39,315 bases of DNA, taken from JAGNNV01 sp031392925 (GTDB taxonomy: Bacteria > Acidobacteriota > Vicinamibacteria > Fen-336 > JAGNNV01). Both the position numbers and the translations under genes were made by a program. Under the pieces are notes generated by a model. The model saw only the letters and a list, made by a program, of their open reading frames with translations. It did not search any database and was not told the origin of the DNA. The stretch lies in the NCBI GenBank assembly GCA_031392925.1, contig JANMVV010000199.1, positions 1 to 39,315 on the forward strand. The letters are read 5' to 3'. Position 1 is the stretch's first letter. Each line of letters opens with the position of its first letter. This document shows, in pieces, positions 8,550-16,822 of the stretch.

Positions 8550-10994
8550 CTACTCGGCGCGCAAGGCGCGCGTCGGTTCGACCGTCAGAGAGCGCCGTGC
8601 CGGAATGTAGGCCGCGATCAGCGCCGCCGCGGCCAGAAGGGCGGCGCTCTCCCCCGCGGTTTTCAGGTCGAGGGCGACCGCCCCCGGCAACACTCCGGCG
8701 AGAGCCTTCACCATGGCTGCTCCGAGGCCTCCGCCCAGCAGGAGGCCGGCCACGGTGAGCCGGGTCGCCTGATTCATGGTGAGGCGCAGGACATCCCCGG
8801 CCGAGGCCCCGAGAGCGCGCCGGATGCCGATCTCGAGGGTGCGCAGGCTGACGCGATACGCCATCACGCCGTAGACGCCCGAGAGCGCCAGCACCAGAGC
8901 GAGCCACGAGAGGGTCGCCATGGTCGCGGCCACGAACCGGATGCCGACAGTGGAGATCAGCAGCGACCGCCGCATGCTCCACACATCGTAGGCGGGTTGA
9001 TCGGGATCGACCGCGGCCACCGCCTGGCGCACGTCGCGCGCCAACGATTCGGGTGATGCGGTGGTCGTGCGCAGAATGAAGGAGACATTGGCGCGAGGTT
9101 CCTGCGCATAAGGCTGGTAGTAGGTCGGATAGTTGCGCCGTGCGAACCACTGGTGGATCACATCGCCCGAGATGCCGACCACGGTGAGGAGCGGTGCGGT
9201 CGGCTCATCGCCGGCCTGGAACCTGCGGCCCAGCGGATCGAGCCCGGGCCAATAGCGCTCCGCGAAGGACCGGCTGACGATCGCGACCTTCGGTTCGAGG
9301 TCGTTCGCGATGTCCCTCTCATCGAAGCCGCGACCGGCCACGATCGGGATCTCCAGTGTCTTGAAGAAGGTCGGGGAAACCGTTCTCGAGTCGGCGGACG
9401 GGCGCTGGGAAGGCTCACCCGGCGGCGCCCCCTCGATGCGGATCGAGCGGCTGGCGTTCGACCCTCGGGCGGGCAGGATGTTGGCGGTAGCCACCGCGAC
9501 CACCCCGGGCACGGCCTGGATCTTCTCCGTGACCGAGCGCGCGAACGCGATTCGAGACTCCGGGGTCGGGTAGGCCGCCTGCGGCAGAGTCACCCGGAGA
9601 CTCAGGGAGTTGTCGGGGTTGTACCCCTGGGGACCTTCGAGGAACTGCCACGCGCTTCGGGTTGCGAGCGAGCCGACGATCACGATAGCGAGGGCGGTGG
9701 CGATCTGCGAGGTCACCAGGATGTCCCTTCCACGCTGACGATGCCCGCCCGCGGTGGCGGCGCGTCCGCCTTCCTTCAACGACTCGGCGAGCGCCGGACT
9801 CGAGGCTACCCTTGCGGGAGCGAGGGCGAAGATCGCGGTCGCGATGATCGCGAGCACGCCTCCGAAAAGGACCGCGCGGTAATCGATGCCGATGTTGCTC
9901 CATCCCGTGACGTACCGGATGATTTCGAGAGGCATGAATTCCTTCACCGCGCGAGCCGAGAGGCCGGCCACGGGAAGAGCCACCGTAAGCGACAGGAGCG
10001 CCGTGATCAGGCCCTCGGTCAGCATCTGGCTCACGATTTGCCCGCGAGTGGCGCCGAGGGCCTGTCGAAGCGCCACTTCACGACGCCGTTCCGATCCCTG
10101 GGCCAGCAGGAAGTTCGCGAGATTCACGCAGGCGATGAGGAGCACGAGCCCGGTGCCTGCGAGGAAAAAGCCCATGAGCGAGCGCAGAGCCGGATCCTCG
10201 TAGCCGCGGGAGATGGTTTCGATGCGGACGCGCCAGTCCTTGTTCGTCTCCGGATGCTCCGCCTCGAGCCGTCGCGCCACCACGTCCATCAGGGCGCGGG
10301 CGTCGCCCAGGGAACGGCCCGCTCTCAGGAGACCGATCGCGGAGAGATGGCGCTGCTCGCGCGGAGCGGTGGCGGAGGTTCCAAGGGCAAGCGGCATCCA
10401 GACCTCGGCCCCTTGGGGAAACGCGAAGCCGCGCGGGGCGATGCCGGTGACGGTGCTGGTCTTCCCATCGACCAGGACTTCCCGGCCGATGATGTTTGGG
10501 TCGTGGTCGAAGATCCGCTGCCACACCGCGTGAGCAAGGACCACCCGGCTGCCGTTCCCGGCCTCGCCCTCCTCTTTCCGGAACCCGCGACCCAGGACCG
10601 GGCGGACGCCGAGAGCTTCGAAGAATTCGGGTGAGACCCGCTGCGCCGGCACGCCCTCGGGCACGCCCGAGCCGCGGAGGGTCGCGTCCCAGTCCTCGAG
10701 TGCGATGAGCGATTCGAAGACCTCGCCGCTCTGCCGCTTCCAGTCGAGCAGGTCGGCGGGGGAGGCGGTCGTTCGGTTGAACATTTCGGAAGAGGGCGAC
10801 GTCGACCAGAGCCGGACCAGCCGGGCGTCGTTCGGAAAGTCCAGGGGGCGGAAGAGCAGGACGTCCGCCAGGCTGAACATCGCGATGTTCGAGCCGAGGC
10901 CGAGGCCCAGGGTGGTGATCAGGAGGGCGGTCGTGGCCTTCCGCTTCCACAAGCCGCGGATGGCGACGCTGGCGTCGCGGACGAGGGTACTCAT
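8550..10994 (-). CDS. ADOP-type duplicated ABC transporter permease (MacB/FtsX-like)
   Basis: This permease has about 814 residues. I prefer the ATG at 10994 (MSTLVRDASVAIRGL), which matches the usual start of the family; a GTG at 11072 would add 26 residues. The order is an N-terminal TM helix (TTALLITTLGLGLGSNIAMF), a MacB periplasmic core domain, then an FtsX domain with three TM helices around the ALRQALGATRGQIVSQML signature. A second TM, periplasmic core and FtsX domain follow, with the matching EIGIRRALGASAGDVLRLTM. It ends PTRALRAE, the typical family C-terminus. Such duplicated permeases are abundant in Acidobacteriota. They are thought to work mechanically with an ABC ATPase in lipoprotein or peptide export. 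No ATPase partner is adjacent. Confidence 0.92.
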   Translation of the reverse strand: MSTLVRDASVAIRGLWKRKATTALLITTLGLGLGSNIAMFSLADVLLFRPLDFPNDARLVRLWSTSPSSEMFNRTTASPADLLDWKRQSGEVFESLIALEDWDATLRGSGVPEGVPAQRVSPEFFEALGVRPVLGRGFRKEEGEAGNGSRVVLAHAVWQRIFDHDPNIIGREVLVDGKTSTVTGIAPRGFAFPQGAEVWMPLALGTSATAPREQRHLSAIGLLRAGRSLGDARALMDVVARRLEAEHPETNKDWRVRIETISRGYEDPALRSLMGFFLAGTGLVLLIACVNLANFLLAQGSERRREVALRQALGATRGQIVSQMLTEGLITALLSLTVALPVAGLSARAVKEFMPLEIIRYVTGWSNIGIDYRAVLFGGVLAIIATAIFALAPARVASSPALAESLKEGGRAATAGGHRQRGRDILVTSQIATALAIVIVGSLATRSAWQFLEGPQGYNPDNSLSLRVTLPQAAYPTPESRIAFARSVTEKIQAVPGVVAVATANILPARGSNASRSIRIEGAPPGEPSQRPSADSRTVSPTFFKTLEIPIVAGRGFDERDIANDLEPKVAIVSRSFAERYWPGLDPLGRRFQAGDEPTAPLLTVVGISGDVIHQWFARRNYPTYYQPYAQEPRANVSFILRTTTASPESLARDVRQAVAAVDPDQPAYDVWSMRRSLLISTVGIRFVAATMATLSWLALVLALSGVYGVMAYRVSLRTLEIGIRRALGASAGDVLRLTMNQATRLTVAGLLLGGGLGAAMVKALAGVLPGAVALDLKTAGESAALLAAAALIAAYIPARRSLTVEPTRALRAE

Positions 10995-11097
10995 AAGGAA
11001 GAGAACGAGTACCCGCTCTCCAAAGTTCCTCGGCGCCCGAATTGCGCCTGGCGACTCTGGTCGAGATATCACCGGCTCGACCGGGAGGATCGACCGG

Positions 11098-11700
11098 TCA
11101 GCGGTGGTTCAGCCGGTGGTAATCGCCCAGGGTGTTGATGTTGGCGAAGTCCGGCGCATCCGATTCGAGGCTGTGGAGCAGAAGTCCATCCAAGGCCGAG
11201 GTGAGCTTCAGCCGGCCATCGAGCAGGGCCCCTCGCACCGCAGCCAGGGTTGGCTCGGTCTGGAAGGCGGCGCACAGGGGCTCGGGGCCGCGGTCGGTCC
11301 TCGCCATCACGACGTCGGCGTGATCGAGGCCGGCCATGAGGCGGGTCAGGAAGTCGAAGGTCACGAGGGGCAGGTCGACGGCGAGCCAGAAGATGCGCTC
11401 AGGGCCGTCGATGGATGCCGAGAGGAGAGCCCCATACAGCCCGCCAAGGGGACCGACCCCGCACACCGGGTCTTCGAGGACGGGGACGCCGAATTCTTCG
11501 TACCGCCGCTCGGGGCCGCACAGCACGCGGACATCCGGCGTCACCTCGCGCGCGCGAGCGATCGCGTGCTCGATCAGGGTGGACTCGCGGTAGGGAAGGA
11601 GCGCCTTGTCGCGGCCCATGCGCGAACTCCGCCCGCCCGCGACCACATACCCGCGCGAAGGTGTGGGCCGGCGAGAGTCGGGCGCCGCGGGGCGAGTCAT
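11098..11700 (-). CDS. mobA: Molybdenum cofactor guanylyltransferase MobA
   Basis: This 200-residue nucleotidyltransferase transfers GMP from GTP to Mo-molybdopterin to give the bis-MGD cofactor, in the cytoplasm. The N-terminal nucleotide-binding signature VVAGGRSSRMGRDKALLPY is diagnostic. The AVDLPLV segment carries the metal-binding Asp, and the tail FANINTLGDYHRL matches the MobA/MobB-like C-terminal NiNTpeDL motif. The ATG at 11700 is chosen; the open frame continues upstream to 11820 but that extension is Pro/Arg-rich and lacks similarity to the family. No molybdoenzyme is encoded nearby. A molybdenum hydroxylase cytidylyltransferase (MocA) is a less likely alternative. Confidence 0.88.
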   Translation of the reverse strand: MTRPAAPDSRRPTPSRGYVVAGGRSSRMGRDKALLPYRESTLIEHAIARAREVTPDVRVLCGPERRYEEFGVPVLEDPVCGVGPLGGLYGALLSASIDGPERIFWLAVDLPLVTFDFLTRLMAGLDHADVVMARTDRGPEPLCAAFQTEPTLAAVRGALLDGRLKLTSALDGLLLHSLESDAPDFANINTLGDYHRLNHR

Positions 11701-11831
11701 CGCTTCGCAGTCTAGAGTGCCCCGGGGCGGCCTCCCGCTCGTCAGGACCGGTTGGTGGCCCGCCGAAGCGGGGCCCGCGCGCTGGCATGGATACTGCTCC
11801 TCAGACACGTCGTCGGTCAAAGGAGGGCGTC

Positions 11832-11960
11832 TTGAGCAAAGTACTGCGCGGTGTCGTCGCTGGCTGGGGAGCCAAGAAGTCCGGCTGCGGCTGCATCGGC
11901 ACGGTTGTCATCTTCTTCATCCTGTGGTCGTTGCTTGGCAGTTTCAAGCTCTTCCAGTAG
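11832..11960 (+). CDS. Small single-pass membrane protein, 42 residues
   Basis: This short ORF starts at TTG with a very strong Shine-Dalgarno, AGGAGG at 11821-11826 (spacing 5). The product has a basic N-terminus (MSKVLRGVVAGWGAKK), a GCGC motif at residues 18-21, and then one hydrophobic helix (IGTVVIFFILWSLLGSF). The positive-inside rule suggests the N-terminus stays in the cytoplasm. Its function is unknown. It is the first gene of a plus-strand pair with the AI-2E family transporter, which begins about 65 bases later. The strong ribosome site, lack of other coding sense in the region and clear TM pattern argue that it is real. Confidence 0.7.
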   Translation: MSKVLRGVVAGWGAKKSGCGCIGTVVIFFILWSLLGSFKLFQ

Positions 11961-12024
11961 GACGGCGCCTCTGGGTCCGTCCCGGGTGGATCGCGCCCCC
12001 GGCACGCAGAGCAATGTAGAAAAG

Positions 12025-13251
12025 GTGCGAAGCCCGGAGGAGCCCGTTCGCGCGGTGCGGATCCGGATAGCGCCCGCCACCACCCTCCAGATTGTGCTCG
12101 TGGTGGCCCTCCTCTGGCTGCTCATCCACCTCTGGCCCGTCTTTCTGGTGCTGATCGTGGCCTTGCTCGTGGTGGGAACGATGAGCCCGTCCGTCACCTG
12201 GATGGAGAGACGCGGTGTCACCCGGGGCCTCGGCATTGCCATCTCTTTCACCCTGCTGTTCCTGGTGACCACTCTGCTCGTGACTCTCACCATCCCCTCT
12301 TTCGTCACCCAGGCCGCGTCCCTGGTCGAGCGCGAGCCCGGTTTTCGAGCGGAGCTTGCGAACTATTTCGCCCTCTCCAATCTGACCGCGCCGCTTGCGA
12401 CCTGGCTGCGCCACCTGAAGTACGACGCTCCCGCCATGGTCACGAGCGACACCGCGCTCGCGGTCACCCGGCGGGTCATCGAGGTGTTCGCCTACGGCGT
12501 CAGCGCCCTCTTCCTTGCGCTCTACATCATGATCGACCGCGACCGCCTCCGCGGCGGCGTCTTCGCGACCGTGCCGCGCACGCATCACATCCGACTGGCC
12601 CGCGTGATGCTGCATCTGGAGACCATCGTCGGCGCCTACATCCGCGGGCAGCTCATCACCTGCCTGCTCATCGCCGTCTTTTCATTCTTCCTGCTCATCC
12701 TCTGCGACGTGCCGAATGCCATCGCGCTCGCCGTGTTCGCGGGCATCGCGGACGTCCTGCCCTACATCGGCGCGCTCCTCTCCATCGCCCCCATGGTCCT
12801 GGCCGCTCTCTCGCGCGGGCCGGTGGTCGCGGGGGTCGTCCTGATCGTGATGCTCGTCTATGAAGAGTTCGAGAGCCGCGTGCTTGTTCCCCGCATCTAT
12901 GGCCGGGCTTTGCGGCTGCCGTCCTCGGTGGTGCTCATCTCGCTCCTGGCCGGCGGCACCCTGATGGGGGTTCTCGGCGCGCTCCTCGCCTTGCCCCTCG
13001 CCGCAACCGTCATGATGCTGATCGAGGAACTGCGCGTGGAGCTGCCCGGGCAGCAGGTGCAGCTCGCCGACACTGAACAGCGCGTCGAGGACGAGCGGGC
13101 CGAGGAGGAGTACGAACGCCGGACCGAGGACATGTCGGCGAAGCAGGCGGCTGCGATCGCGGTCGAGATATCGGACGATCGGCGAAAGGAAGAGAGCCGT
13201 TCGCCGGAGGCCGCGGAAGGGAAGGGCGCGCCTGACGTGGTCGCGGACTGA
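12025..13251 (+). CDS. AI-2E family transporter (PerM/YdiK-like)
   Basis: This multi-pass inner-membrane protein of about 408 residues has the family order: two N-terminal TM helices (TLQIVLVVALLWLLIHLW and an adjacent VFLVLIVALLVVGTM), then SPSVTWMERRGVTRGLGI. Next are a soluble segment, a TM around FAYGVSALFLALYIMIDRDR, and a C-terminal cluster of helices including the VLPYIGALLSIAPMVLAAL signature and RVLVPRIYGRAL. A charged tail of about 70 residues (Glu/Arg-rich) follows the last helix and is longer than usual. The start is uncertain: GTG 12025 is used, but GTG 11986 or GTG 12055 (after GGAGGAG at 12036-12042) are also possible. Members export small molecules or ions; the substrate here is unknown. 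Confidence 0.87.
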   Translation: MRSPEEPVRAVRIRIAPATTLQIVLVVALLWLLIHLWPVFLVLIVALLVVGTMSPSVTWMERRGVTRGLGIAISFTLLFLVTTLLVTLTIPSFVTQAASLVEREPGFRAELANYFALSNLTAPLATWLRHLKYDAPAMVTSDTALAVTRRVIEVFAYGVSALFLALYIMIDRDRLRGGVFATVPRTHHIRLARVMLHLETIVGAYIRGQLITCLLIAVFSFFLLILCDVPNAIALAVFAGIADVLPYIGALLSIAPMVLAALSRGPVVAGVVLIVMLVYEEFESRVLVPRIYGRALRLPSSVVLISLLAGGTLMGVLGALLALPLAATVMMLIEELRVELPGQQVQLADTEQRVEDERAEEEYERRTEDMSAKQAAAIAVEISDDRRKEESRSPEAAEGKGAPDVVAD

Positions 13252-13285
13252 GCCTGTGAACTCGACCATCGCCTCGCCCGTCCCT

Positions 13286-13429
13286 CTACTTTCCGGTCCC
13301 GGTTTGTCGCAGCTCGGCGTAGGGAGTCGCGGGGGCCGCGACCTTGACGGTGTAGACGATCGGCTTGGCCGCGAACGAGACGGTCGCCGGGACCGGGCTC
13401 GGGTCAGTCGCGCCGCTTGAAGCTCCAGG
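13286..13429 (-). pseudogene. Orphan C-terminal coding remnant without a start codon
   Basis: Reading the minus strand, a 47-codon open stretch ends at a TAG (13288-13286). It has protein-like composition (VSFAAKPIVYTVKVAAPATPYAELRQ), but no ATG, GTG or TTG start between the upstream in-frame TGA and its end. It overlaps the last codons of the DUF4442 gene in another frame. It may be the broken tail of a deleted gene or a frameshifted extension of the hotdog protein. Apart from this, the 152-base gap after the AI-2E gene shows nothing recognisable. Confidence 0.25.
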
Positions 13430-13904
13430 TCACTTCGAACTCCGACGCAACCTCGCCGGTCTGGTTGCGTCCGATCGATCGGGCCACGCAGGTCGCGGGC
13501 TCGCCGGTCTGCGCCGCGCGCTCCACGGTGTCGGCCATCTCGCCGATCTCGCGGAACGTGAACTGCGACTCGCCCGCGATCTTCCTGGTGTAACGCGCGC
13601 GGACCTCGGTCACCAGCAGCGACACCTTCGCCTCGCTTCCCTGGACGAGGACGAGCGCGGGCGCGCCCGTCGACATCTCCGCGGCCATGGCCTGCGCCGC
13701 GAAGTACGTCGAGCGGAACGGATTCTGGGTGCGCCACCCGCCGGGGAGGATCACCGTGCAGCCGCCTTCGTCAAGCGACCGCAGGGAAAGGCCCGAGAAG
13801 GCCGCGAGAGGAAGCTGCTTCCACAGGAAGATCCGGAAGCCGAAGGGCGAGAGGATGCGGCGCCGGACCTTGTCGGCTCGGTCGTTGAAGAGGGCGCTCG
13901 CCAT
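13404..13904 (-). CDS. DUF4442 / PaaI-like hotdog-fold protein (putative thioesterase)
   Basis: This 166-residue cytoplasmic protein starts at ATG 13904. It shows the DUF4442 pattern: an N-terminal FRIFLWKQLPLAAFSGLSLRSLDEG, then LPGGWRTQNPFRSTYFAAQAMAAEMSTGAPAL around the central hotdog helix. The last third has strand-rich sequence with TRKIAGESQFTF and a C-terminal FEVTWSFKRRD. Hotdog proteins of this type are probable acyl-CoA or aromatic thioesterases, but members of DUF4442 are uncharacterised. The Asn-Pro-Phe-Arg segment corresponds to the position used for substrate binding in PaaI-like enzymes (family knowledge). No clear Shine-Dalgarno is seen. Confidence 0.75.
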   Translation of the reverse strand: MASALFNDRADKVRRRILSPFGFRIFLWKQLPLAAFSGLSLRSLDEGGCTVILPGGWRTQNPFRSTYFAAQAMAAEMSTGAPALVLVQGSEAKVSLLVTEVRARYTRKIAGESQFTFREIGEMADTVERAAQTGEPATCVARSIGRNQTGEVASEFEVTWSFKRRD

Positions 13905-13966
13905 GGGAAGGGGATCCTAACCCGCATCGAGGGAGCGCCGTCCCCGTATCATTCCCGCCAAGGGCC

Positions 13967-14393
13967 ATGTCTGAAACGGTGATTTCGCATTACCGTGTGA
14001 TCAAACGCCTCGGCGAGGGAGGCATGGGCGAGGTGTTCCTTGCCGAGGACACGAGGCTGCGGCGTCTGGGGGCGCTCAAGACGCTCCGCCCTGCTCGCGG
14101 CGTGGGAGAAGACGGTGGAGCTTGCCGGTCAGAACGTCCTCAACTGGAACTCGCGCGGCCTGTGCCTCGCGAGGATGGGGCGGCTCGAGGAAGCGCTTGC
14201 CTCTCACGACAAGTCGCTCGCCATCGATCCTCGCTTCAGCCTGGGCAAGTTCTACAAGGGCCTGCGCGAAGCCGATCTCGGAAAGCGCGAAGATGCGGTC
14301 AAATCTCTTCAGCAGTTTCTGGCTCTAGCCTCACCCACCCTCGCGGCCCTTGCTCAGCAGGCGCGACAGCGTATTGAGGAGTTGAAAGCATGA
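13967..14393 (+). pseudogene. Ser/Thr protein kinase-TPR gene with its middle deleted
   Basis: ATG 13967 opens a textbook PknB-type kinase N-terminus: SHYRVIKRLGEGGMGEVFLAED, with the Gly-rich P-loop. It stops making sense soon after ALKTL, around 14085-14100, exactly where the invariant Lys strand would continue. From there a different frame carries a TPR region (AAWEKTVELAGQNVLNWNSRG, then EEALASHDKSLAIDP and a third helix pair), ending at 14393. The two halves are the expected ends of one PEGA/TPR-containing eukaryotic-like kinase, with the catalytic core, and hence activity, lost by an out-of-frame deletion. The TPR frame ends in ATGA overlapping the Clp gene start and contains that gene's ribosome site (GAGGAG, 14376-14381). 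Confidence 0.75.
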
Positions 14394-16771
14394 GTGATCC
14401 CTCGCCCGGCCTTGCCATCGCGTGGAGGATCGCGGCCTCCGAGGCGGGGGCCGCGGGTTATCCGAAGATCGAGTGCGCCCACCTCATGATGGGTCTGCTC
14501 AGCCTCGACAAGGCGAATCCGAAAGCGCTCAAGGATCTCGGGTTCGATCCCGCCCGGATGGGGCAGGTGGGCGCCGAACAGGCGGCGATCGGCGAACTCT
14601 TCGAGTCGGCAGGCGTGACCACGCGCGTGCTCCGGCGGGATCTCCGCTCGCGGGTGAAGAAGAAGCCGGCGCGCACGAAGGGCGTGATGTCGAGAAGCGC
14701 CGCGTCCAAGGCCGCCTTCGCCCAGGCCGAGATCCTCGCGGGCGGCTCCCCCGTGAACGCGCTTCATCTTCTGACCGTGCTCCTGAAGGCGCCCGATCCC
14801 GCGATCTTGTCCGTTCTGCTCGAGCATCGGCTCGGGCCCGACATCGCGACGCGGGCCGAAGCCGCGGCGGCGCTGCCCTTCGAGCGGATGGTCGCCCGCC
14901 CCGCGCCCAAGGCGAAGACATCGTCGTCCCGCGCGGAGCCGCCGACCCGTCCCCCGAGCGAGGGTGCGCTCGCGCGTTTCGGTCGCGACCTCACCGCTCA
15001 GGCCTTGCGCGGCGAGATCGGCCCGGTGATCGGAAGGCGCAAGGAGATCCTCGGCGTGCTGCAGACTCTCGCGCGTTCGACCAAGAGCAACCCGCTGCTC
15101 GTCGGCGAGGCCGGAGTGGGGAAGACCGCGATCGTGGAGGCGGTGGCGATCCGCGGGGTCGCGGGCAAGGACCCGCAGGTCCTCGGCGGCAAGCGCATCG
15201 TGGAACTGAACGTGGGCGCGCTGGTCGCGGGCACCGACCATCGCGGCGAGTTCGAGAAGCGAATGAAGGAGCTGCTCGACGAGCTCAAGGCGTCGCCGGA
15301 GGTCATCTTGTTCATCGACGAGATTCACACCATCGTGGGCGCGGGCCGCGCCGGGTCGGGCCTCGACGCCGCGAACCTGCTCAAGCAGGCTTTGGCCCGC
15401 GGCGAGATCAAGGTCATCGGCGCGACCACCCCCGGCGAGTTCCGCGAGACCATCGAGAAGGACGCGGCCCTGGAGCGGCGCTTCGAGAAGATCGACGTGC
15501 CCGAGTCCTCGGTGACCGAGAGCCTCGATATTCTTCGCGGCCTCAAGGAGCGCTTCGAGAAGCACCACGGTGTGACCATCGGGGACGAAGCACTTGAAGC
15601 GGCGGTGTCTCTTTCCGTTCGCTTCGACACCGACCACCGTCTGCCTGACAAGGCGGTGGATCTCATAGACAAGGCGGCGGCGCGCGCTCGCGTCCCCAGG
15701 CTCAGTCAGGCCGGACCCGCCCAAGGCGCCACCGGCAAGGGCGTGGCGGTGACGGCCGTCGACGCACGCCTGGTCGCGGAGGTGCTCGCGGAGAAGAAGG
15801 GTCTGCCCATCGAGATCGTGACCGACGGCGCGGGCGAGGGCGCGCGCCTGCTCAAGCTGGAAGCGCACCTCAAGTCGAAGATCATCGGTCAGGACGAGGC
15901 GGTGGCGAAGGTGGCGGCCCGGGTGCGGCTCGCGCACTCCGGGCTCTCCGAGCGCCGCGGCCCGCTGGCCGTCTTCCTCTTGCTAGGCCCCACCGGGGTC
16001 GGAAAGACCGAGATGGCGCGCACCCTCGCGAAGTTCCTCTTCGGCGGCGCCGGCGATCTTTCACGCTTCGACATGTCGGAGTACATGGAGGAGCACAGCG
16101 TGTCGCGGCTCATCGGCGCGCCTCCCGGCTACGTGGGACACGACGAGCCGGGCCAGCTCACCGAGGCGATCCGGCGCAAGCCGTACTCGGTGATCCTCTT
16201 CGATGAAGTCGAGAAGGCGCACCCGAAGGTGTTCGACCTCTTTCTCCAGCTCTTCGACGCCGGCCGGCTCACCGACTCTCAGGGCCGGGTGGCCGACGCG
16301 CGAAGCGCCATCGTGGTGATGACCAGCAACATGGGCACCGGTGCGGACGCGGCGAAGATGGGCTTCGCCGCCAAGGGCAATGAGACCCTGCCCGTGACCA
16401 AGGCCGGCCGGATCAAGGCCGACCTGCGGCGTTTCTTCCGACCCGAGCTGCTGAACCGGATCGACGACATCATCTCCTTCCGTGCTCTCGACGAGAGCGA
16501 CGTGCGCCGCATCGCGCGCCCGCTGCTCGCCGCCCTGGTCACCAAGGTGCGCAAGACGAACGGGGTCTTCCTCCGCTTCGAGCCCGACGGGGAGGCCTTC
16601 GTCATCCGCTCGGGCTTCGACGCGGAAAAGGGCGTGCGCGAACTGAAGCGGGTGATCGAACGCCTGGTCGAGATGCCCTTGTCGAGCCTGGCTCTCTCGG
16701 GCAAACTCGCCCAGCACCCGGCCTGGAAAGCGGTGTACGACGAGGGCGGCCTCTACTTCCTGCCCGAGTAA
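14390..16771 (+). CDS. ClpA/ClpC-type AAA+ unfoldase (Clp protease ATP-binding subunit)
   Basis: This 793-residue protein has an N-terminal Clp_N double repeat (about residues 5-150), a Pro-rich linker, and a D1 AAA+ domain with Walker A GEAGVGKT and Walker B VILFIDEIHT. The D2 AAA+ domain has Walker A GPTGVGKT, sensor-region VILFDEVEKAH and the pore loop GYVG; a C-terminal D2-small domain follows. There is no long coiled-coil M domain of the ClpB disaggregase kind. After the MTSNMG motif the sequence AKMGF sits where ClpA/ClpC carry the ClpP-docking tripeptide (IGL/VGF), so a partnership with ClpP is plausible. No clpP gene is present here. The start ATG overlaps the kinase-TPR remnant stop. 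Confidence 0.9.
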   Translation: MSDPSPGLAIAWRIAASEAGAAGYPKIECAHLMMGLLSLDKANPKALKDLGFDPARMGQVGAEQAAIGELFESAGVTTRVLRRDLRSRVKKKPARTKGVMSRSAASKAAFAQAEILAGGSPVNALHLLTVLLKAPDPAILSVLLEHRLGPDIATRAEAAAALPFERMVARPAPKAKTSSSRAEPPTRPPSEGALARFGRDLTAQALRGEIGPVIGRRKEILGVLQTLARSTKSNPLLVGEAGVGKTAIVEAVAIRGVAGKDPQVLGGKRIVELNVGALVAGTDHRGEFEKRMKELLDELKASPEVILFIDEIHTIVGAGRAGSGLDAANLLKQALARGEIKVIGATTPGEFRETIEKDAALERRFEKIDVPESSVTESLDILRGLKERFEKHHGVTIGDEALEAAVSLSVRFDTDHRLPDKAVDLIDKAAARARVPRLSQAGPAQGATGKGVAVTAVDARLVAEVLAEKKGLPIEIVTDGAGEGARLLKLEAHLKSKIIGQDEAVAKVAARVRLAHSGLSERRGPLAVFLLLGPTGVGKTEMARTLAKFLFGGAGDLSRFDMSEYMEEHSVSRLIGAPPGYVGHDEPGQLTEAIRRKPYSVILFDEVEKAHPKVFDLFLQLFDAGRLTDSQGRVADARSAIVVMTSNMGTGADAAKMGFAAKGNETLPVTKAGRIKADLRRFFRPELLNRIDDIISFRALDESDVRRIARPLLAALVTKVRKTNGVFLRFEPDGEAFVIRSGFDAEKGVRELKRVIERLVEMPLSSLALSGKLAQHPAWKAVYDEGGLYFLPE

Positions 16772-16783
16772 GGCGGTATGAGG

Positions 16784-16814
16784 TTGGTAGTGGCACTACC
16801 AAGCCATCGGGCTT
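16784..16814. terminator. Bidirectional terminator-like hairpins between convergent genes
   Basis: Between the Clp gene and the convergent ABC importer there is an almost perfect palindrome at 16784-16802: TTGGTAGT, loop GGC, ACTACCAA. A second small stem, AAGCC/GGCTT, follows at 16801-16814. A T-rich stretch (CTCTTACTTT) lies just beyond on the plus strand. The 51-base gap contains nothing else, and placement between two convergent stops fits a shared terminator. Confidence 0.55.
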
Positions 16815-16822
16815 GAGTCCTC

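Noticed and set aside
9153..10634. 493-codon plus-strand open frame opposite the ADOP permease
   Set aside because: No hydrophobic or domain pattern; the minus strand has clear FtsX and MacB motifs.
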